From the NCBI GenBank assembly GCA_963931865.1, contig OZ007510.1:8838993-8902992 (forward strand): a DNA stretch of 64,000 nt, read 5' to 3'. Below are positions 58,358 to 64,000 of the stretch, piece by piece. The position numbers and the translations under genes are program-made. The DNA comes from Axinella damicornis (Eukaryota > Porifera > Demospongiae > Axinellida > Axinellidae). Under the pieces are notes generated by a model. The model worked only from the letters and a program-made list of their open reading frames with translations. It made no database searches and was not told the origin of the DNA. Numbering within the stretch: the stretch's first letter is position 1; the number at the start of each line of letters is the position of its first letter.

Positions 58358-61032
58358 TACGGAAGCCGAGAAGGGCCATTCCATTCTGCCGTTCTACCAT
58401 TCTGCCGTTCTACCATTCTGCCGTTCTACCATTCTGCTTTTCTGCCATTCTGCTTTTCTGCCGTTCTGCCATTCTGCCGTACGTTCGCGCGTTCTGAGGT
58501 AGACGTGACTGCACGTGCGCATCAACAGATGCGCGCGCGTAATTGTAAGTTCGGTCAGCGGAGTATGCATTAGTACGGAAGCCGAGAAGGGCCATTCCAT
58601 TCTGCCGTTTTGCCGTTCTGCCGTTCTGCCATTGTGCTATTCTGCCGTTCTGCCATTCTGCCGTTCTGCTATAGCGCTATTCTGAGGTAGCACGTGACTG
58701 CACGTGCGCATCTTGAACAATCGATGCGCAATGCGCGTAATTGCAGCGTTCTACAAATGACGGTAGTAATATAAGTAGCTATATAGTAGTTAGTAGATTT
58801 TAATTTTCAACGGCCATAAGGTAGTCCCTTCAGGCTCAGCCATAGGCTGATCTGCCAGGGAGTCCTGCGGTGACATTGCAAGAACGCTGTAGCTATATCG
58901 TGTAGCTAGCTAACTCGTGTGTCTAAGTACAGGTAGGTACAAGTGAAACGATGGACGGTACAGCTGGGAGCGATATAGAATCTGGAATTGGTTCGTCCAG
59001 CGCTACTGGTGTTTCTGACGAAGGAGAAGGTCGAAATGCAGGTGATCATCCGATTAGCAACTATATAGCTACAGACCAATCATTAAGCTTATAGCAACCG
59101 TAAGATGCCAGAATAGCAGGAAGGAAGAACAGCAGTAAGGAAGAATGGCAGTTGTGAAGAATGGCAGTAAGGAAGAACGGCAGTAAGGAAGAGTGGCAGT
59201 TGTGAAGAATGGCAGTAAGGAAGAACGGCAGTAAGGCAGTTGTGAAGAATGGCAGTAAGGAAGAACGGCAGTAAGGAAGAGTGGCAGGATTGAAAAATGT
59301 GGCTGAATGAATGGTCATTCTCAGTTACATCCCCCTTCCATAGTATTACAAGCCTGCCACTTCACACTCAGAACATTACCACAACTAGAACTTCACTCTA
59401 TTGGTTTGTATGTAGCTAGCTAATAAACCTCAAAAGGACTTTGACTTAGCTAACTTAATAAGGCTTTCCTATAATGCATTGATTATATCTGTATCATGGT
59501 GGTCATGATCACTTTCAATTTCTTGACGATCTATCCACATTGGTTACTGAAAGGAGTTGATGTACCTTGGTGGATGAAGGGATAATAATAACAAGTATAG
59601 ATAACCTGGACTGGATTTAGCTGGTAGTTAGCTAGCTAAGTCAGTCACAGTTACACAGCATTCTTGCAATGTCACCGTTAGCTAATGTACGGAAGCCGAG
59701 AAGGGCCATTCCATTCTGCCGTTCTACCATTCTGCCGTTCTACCATTCTGCCGTTCTACCATTCTGCCGTTCTGCCATTCTGCTTTTCTGCCATTCTGCT
59801 TTTCTGCCGTTCTGCCATTCTGCTATATATTCTGCCGTACGTTCTGAGGTAGACGTGACTGCACGTGCGAACAGATGCGCGCGCGTAATTGTAAGTTCGG
59901 TCAGCGGAGTATGCATTAGCTAACGGTGACATTGCAAGAATGCTGTATATCGTGTAACTGTGACTGACTTAGCTAGCTAACTACCAGCTAAATCCAGTCC
60001 AGGTTATCTATACTTGTTATATTATCAAAATGTTTCTTCATCCACCAAGGTAGCTACATCAACTCCTTTCAGTAACCAATGTGGATAGATTGTCAAGAAA
60101 TTGAAAGTGATCATGACCACCATGATACAGATATAATCAATGCATTATAGGAAAGCCTTGCTAAGTCAAAGTCCTTTTGAGGTTTATTAGCTAGCTACAT
60201 ACAAACCAATAGAGTGAAGTTCTAGTTGTGGTAATGTTCTGAGTGTGAAGTGGCAGGCTTGTAAAACTATGGAAGGGGGATGTAACTGAGAATGACCATT
60301 CATTCAGCCACATTTTTCAATCCTGCCATTCTTCCTTACTGCCGTTCTTCCTTACTGCCGTTCTTCCTTACTGCCATTCTTCACAACTGCCACTCTTCCT
60401 TACTGCCGTTCTTCCTTACTGCCATTCTTCACAACTGCCATTCTTCCTTACTGCTGTTCTTCCTTCCTGCTATTCTGGCATCTTACGGTTGCTATAAGCT
60501 TAATGATTGGTCTGTAGCTATATAGTTGCTAATCGGATGATCACCTGCATTTCGACCTTCTCCTTCGTCAGAAACACCAGTAGCGCTGGACGAACCAATT
60601 CCAGATTCTATATCACTCCCAGCTGTACCGTCCATCGTTTCACTTGTACCTACCTGTACTTAGACACACGATTAGCTAGCTAGCTAGCTAGCTACACGAT
60701 ATAGCTACAGCGTTCTTGCAATGTCATCGCAGGACTCCCTGGCATATCAGCCTATGGCTGAGCCTGAAGGGACTACCCAGATCAGCTTATGGCCGTTGAA
60801 AATTAAAATCTACTAACTACTAGCTACTTATATTACTACCGTCATTTGTAAGAACGCGCGCATTGCGCATCGATCATAGACTATGTTCAAGATGCGCACG
60901 TGCAGCACGTGCTACCTCAGAATATATAGCGCTATAGCAGAACGGCAGAATGGCAGAACGGCAGAATAGCACAATGGCAGAACTGCAGAACGGCAAAACG
61001 GCAGAATGGAATGGCCCTTCTCGGCTTCCGTA
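58358..61032. mobile_element. 2.7-kb foldback element with ~1.1-kb arms
   Basis: Left arm 58574-59687 and right arm 59914-61032 are near-perfect inverted copies. The ~226-bp loop (59688-59913) is a direct repeat of 58358-58573, which precedes the left arm. Every segment begins tacggaagccgagaagggcc followed by runs of ctgccgtt/ctgccatt units (subterminal repeats). Each arm also contains tandem units of aggaagaacggcagt type (59110-59290 and mirror). Each arm carries an exon-like ATG frame. No transposase is present. It lies immediately 5' of K4 and may have separated it from its ectodomain. Confidence 0.85.
58951..59041 (+). other. Exon-like frame in foldback arm
   Basis: ATG at 58951 opens MDGTAGSDIESGIGSSSATG then VSDEGEGRNA and meets a donor (GCAG|GTGATC). 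The mirror copy is on the minus strand near 60635-60545. The acidic Ser/Gly-rich N-terminus resembles a transposase first exon; the element probably derives from the 5' end of an autonomous parent. Confidence 0.4.
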
Positions 61033-61465
61033 CTGTACAGAGCTTCTGCTCCCCGATTGCGTCCCGTTCAGCTGCTGCTCCCCCGATTGCGTCGATCTGC
61101 TTCGTGACTGCTGCTCCCCGTTTCCGTCCGCTACAGCTGCTGCTCCCCTATTGCGTCTGCTTCAACTGCTTTTCCCTGATTTCAACAGCTCCCCCGATTG
61201 CGTCCGCTTCGGCTGCTGCTCCCCGATTGCATCCGCTTCAACTGCCGATTGCATCCGCTTTGACTGCTGCTCCCTGATTGCATCAGCTTAAGCGCTTGTA
61301 GCCTCACCTGTTCTGGAAGATTCCAGCCCAACCCATGAACATTCTTTTGTGGAGCTCGACTCGGGTTCAGTAAATTGAAGTACGAAGGTCGCGCGTCACT
61401 AGCTATAGTCTAGTCCCGCCCCACGAACACCCCACTTCCGTCACACACGGACACACACACACATG
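61033..61465. repeat. Repeat family R2, copy 2
   Basis: Tandem ~29-bp units (ctgctgctccccgattgcgt) followed by the segment shared with 45.66-45.80 kb (ttcagtaaattgaagtacga, tctagtcccgccccacgaac) and a short CA tract. It directly abuts the foldback. Confidence 0.7.
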
Positions 61466-61538
61466 CACATTAAAATCTTAATATATTAATGACTTGCATT
61501 CAGAAGGTCTTGGTAAGTAATATTTAAAATTAATACCA

Positions 61539-61695
61539 GTTTGCAGTGCATTACGGGTTTTAGTGCACAAGGGCAATCTTGTTAACGGTCGAGGGCGAGA
61601 TAATGCACGAGCTGAAGGCGAGTGCATTATCCGCCCGAGACGGTTAACTAGATTGCCCGAGCACTAAAGCCCGTAATGCACTGCAAACTGGCTAA
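61539..61695. mobile_element. Hairpin MITE
   Basis: ccagtttgcagtgcattacg and its complement at the right end; inner pairs include gggcaatc and gttaac. Roughly 70-bp arms with mismatches, no coding sequence. Confidence 0.7.
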
Positions 61696-61788
61696 ACTAC
61701 TTGGTGCATCCCACTGACCCAAGACAGCCTTTGATCTTTGAAGTGTGCATTATATAGATAATGCACACTAAAGTGTGCAATAAGCGAT

Positions 61789-61936
61789 TTAACTGTTTAC
61801 CAACCATAAGAAACAGCTTAAGGAAGCAAAATCCTGTATTAAAGTATAACGCCTAGTATTAAATTCCCCATATAAATTCTTATGGCTTATGGGAGCTCAT
61901 GACGGCTTTTGCAGTCATTGGTTGGTAAAGAGTTAA
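61789..61936. mobile_element. 148-bp TTAA-bounded element
   Basis: Starts ttaactgtttaccaacca and ends tggttggtaaagagttaa, inverted copies with TTAA at each end. It has the same terminal family as 55314-55781. Confidence 0.7.
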
Positions 61937-62280
61937 TGCTCTGTCATGTGATCGATTCTGAGGCGTCTGATTCGTTGAGGGTCACGTGAGTTAAACGTTC
62001 AAATTTCCAACTATGTTCATTCATCTTTATTCTAACGTTATGCAAGACCAAATTTAAATTAATTGTGAATCCAATGTATAATGTTAATCAAACTGAGTGT
62101 GAAACCATGAGCTACTTCTTCGAAACTAAAGCCACTAGCTATATACCACTCCATAGGATTCACTGACAGAACGACTAGCTCTTTTGCGATTGTTGTTAGC
62201 TTGAGGTATAATACCTAGAATAAGTATCAGGAGCCCACAACAAGAAGGAGCGTTCAACTACGAGTATAGCTGTACTCCTG
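61937..62280. other. Spacer before the retrotransposon
   Basis: No supported feature; the left boundary of the retrotransposon is not clear. Confidence 0.4.
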
Positions 62281-64000
62281 TGGCCGCTCGGAGAAGGTGA
62301 GGCTGAGGAAGACATCAGTGCCGTTCATTGGACACCTCAGTGCTGACTGATCAGGGCCTGACAGCAGATCCTGGGAAAGTTGAAAACATGCCAACACCCA
62401 CAAATGTGAATTCCCTGAAAGACTTTGTAGGCATGGTGCAGTACCTCACGAAGTTCATACCACAGCTCTCAGCACAAACAGAACTCCTGAGGGAGCTGGA
62501 GCGCAAAGATGTGGAGTGGTGCTGGCTTACAGTGCATGATGACGCCATTGCCAAGCTGAAGAAGAGTGTTGCGAAGTAACTGCCCTCAAGTACTTTGATT
62601 CCATGCAAGAGGTGACAGTGCAAAGCGACGAGTCAGAGAAGGGCCTGGAGTACACATATGCAGAATGGGCAACCTGTTGCCTATGGTGCACGAGGGCTCA
62701 CCACAACTGAAAAGCAGTATGCTCAGATTGAAACAGAAATGCTAGCCATTGTGGTAGCCTAAGGGTGTGAGAAGTTCGACCAGTACATTTACGGCCGAAG
62801 GTTACGGTGGAAACTGACTACCAGCCCTTGGTGACAATCTTCAAGAGGCAAATCCAAAGTGTCTGCACTGGATGCTGTTACGTCTGCAAAAGTTGGACGT
62901 AACCTACAAGAGGGGTAAGGAAATGTACATAGCAGATGCACTATCCAGAGCTTATCCAAAGGGTTCTGAGCCAGTGGCACAACCTCAGTCAGAGTTTTAC
63001 CACCAAGTGGAAGGAATGGAACTCACAGAGCATCTCCCCATCTCACAGGAACGTCAGACCACCAAAGATCTGTCCACGCAAGCACTAATGAAAGTAGTGC
63101 AGATACGGTGGCCCAATCATAAAGGCCTAGCACCACCGAAAACACTACAACTGCAGGGCAGAATCGTCCGTCCGAATGGACAACTTTTTAAGGGTGAATA
63201 ATGGGTGATTGTACCTGCAAGCTTCTGGCGTGAGATGATCGACAATATTCATAGTAGTCACCTGGGAGTGGAAGGATGTCTATGCAGAGCCTGGGAATCT
63301 CTGTACTGGCCACTGACGAATGCAGACGTCAAAGATGTGCACAATCTGCAATACAATCAAACCAGAGCAGTGCCGGGAAACCTTGAGCCGACCGTGGGCT
63401 AAAGTCGCTACGGATCTGTTTGTGTACCAGGATCAGAACTACTTGGTGACAGTAGACTACTACTCTGAAATAGATCAACTCAGGCCACTAGGGACACACT
63501 GTCAGCTACTGTCATCAGCACACTGAATAGACACTTTGCAAGACACGGAATCCCAGACACTGTGGTTTCAGACAATGGAGTATTCGTCTGATGAGTTTCA
63601 TTGGTTCACCCAGAAGTGGGAATTCCTACATGTGAAAACATCTCCCTGCCACCCACAGGGGAATGGGAAAGCTGAAGATTAAGACATGTAAGAATCCTGC
63701 CCTGCTCGATTATCGAAACACAACAACAGAGGCAACACAACAGTCTCCATCCCAGAGGCTTTTGGATGTTGTACACGACGTACCTTGCTTCCCGTGACAG
63801 CCAAGTTGCTAAACCCTATGGCACCTGTCTGTGTGCAAGACAAACTAAAGACTGCCCAAGACAAACAGGCCGGGTACTACAACCGTACTGCACTACCACT
63901 GGAAGAGCTACACCCAGGGGATACCGTGCGCATCAGGTTACCTGGGGACTGAGTGTGGACAAAGGCACAGTGCCAAAGTACGGTCAGATCGAGGTCATAA
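62281..64000 (+). mobile_element. Decayed Ty3-type LTR retrotransposon, right end outside window
   Basis: Domains appear in the pol order of Ty3-type elements. The end of reverse transcriptase is at 62340-62580 (GLTADPGKVENM, LKDFVGMVQYLTKFIP, then W at the end). RNase H remnants lie at 62590-62960, closing with the connection motif VTYKRGKEMYIADALSRA. The integrase HHCC region is at ~63205-63390 (IHSSHLGVEGCLCRA) and the core at 63395-63650 (WAKVATDLFVYQ, VTVDYYSEID, VVSDNG, SPCHPQGNGKAE). At least five frameshifts or stops separate these parts, so the copy is inactive. No LTR or primer-binding site is seen inside the window. Confidence 0.85.
62872..63201 (+). pseudogene. Pol fragment: RNase H end to integrase linker
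   Basis: The longest uninterrupted piece of the decayed pol, 109 codons. It includes YKRGKEMYIADALSRAY (RNase H/connection) and a linker up to the stop before the integrase zinc-binding domain. The preceding and following parts are in other frames. Confidence 0.7.

Noticed and set aside
62281..64000. Functional retroviral or retrotransposon polyprotein
   Set aside because: Several frameshifts and stops separate the reverse transcriptase, RNase H and integrase remnants, and no gag, protease or envelope sequence is seen.

Overview
The window looks like intron-rich metazoan DNA, most likely from a sponge. It has short introns with canonical splice signals, a head-to-tail array of receptor tyrosine kinase (RTK) genes with unfamiliar ectodomains, a TTAGGG-type interstitial telomere tract, many small hairpin transposons and long microsatellites. 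Large lineage-specific RTK expansions are known from demosponges; assigning this window to that group is inference from gene content.

All recognisable host receptor genes lie on the minus strand, so transcription runs right to left. From right to left: a decayed kinase fragment K4 (56646-58298); a kinase-less receptor RB (53199-55242); a full RTK K3 (38897-50202); a full RTK K2 (25060-38323, with a 200-base assembly gap in one intron); a full RTK K1 (14110-20833); a kinase-less receptor RA (8194-12838); and an orphan signal-peptide exon (6783-6852). I built exon models from splice signals, phase and paralogue comparison. The kinase domains share the same exon layout: G-loop/beta3 exon, hinge exon, HRD exon, DFG-APE exon, alphaF exon, a short alphaG exon and a C-terminal exon.

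Two ectodomain types occur. K1, RA and K2 carry a repeated ~170-residue domain ending in PLVAV or a variant (three copies in K1 and RA, one in K2). K3 and RB carry an unrelated Cys-containing domain. RA and RB end in almost the same cytoplasmic tail, which has no kinase but several NxxY motifs and a terminal YVNN. RB therefore combines the K3-type ectodomain with the RA-type tail, joined through phase-1 introns. A plausible but untested picture is a cluster of paralogous receptors in which kinase-bearing members phosphorylate tails of kinase-less partners.

Region by region: 1-8193 is repeat-rich (a small element with a BED-like exon, a tyrosine-recombinase element with inverted termini, a 918-bp element with a 9-bp target duplication, hairpins) and includes a segment duplicated at 11.85-12.96 kb. 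8.2-20.8 kb holds RA and K1. 20.8-25.06 kb is intergenic, with inverted repeats, a possible small two-exon gene and a ubiquitin retropseudogene. 25.06-38.3 kb is K2, whose introns hold a gag-like retroelement ORF, dispersed repeats, microsatellites and the assembly gap. 38.5-38.8 kb is a terminal-inverted-repeat element filling half of the K2-K3 spacer. 38.9-50.2 kb is K3. 50.2-53.2 kb is mostly unexplained. 53.2-58.3 kb holds RB, a TTAA-bounded element, a tRNA-like SINE candidate and K4. 58.36-61.03 kb is a 2.7-kb foldback element. 61.03-61.47 kb is a repeat shared with 45.4-45.8 kb. 62.28-64.0 kb is a decayed Ty3-type retrotransposon running off the right edge.

I computed nothing beyond reading the sequence. 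Exon boundaries should be good to a few bases where the splice motif is clear, but they are unsupported by transcripts.
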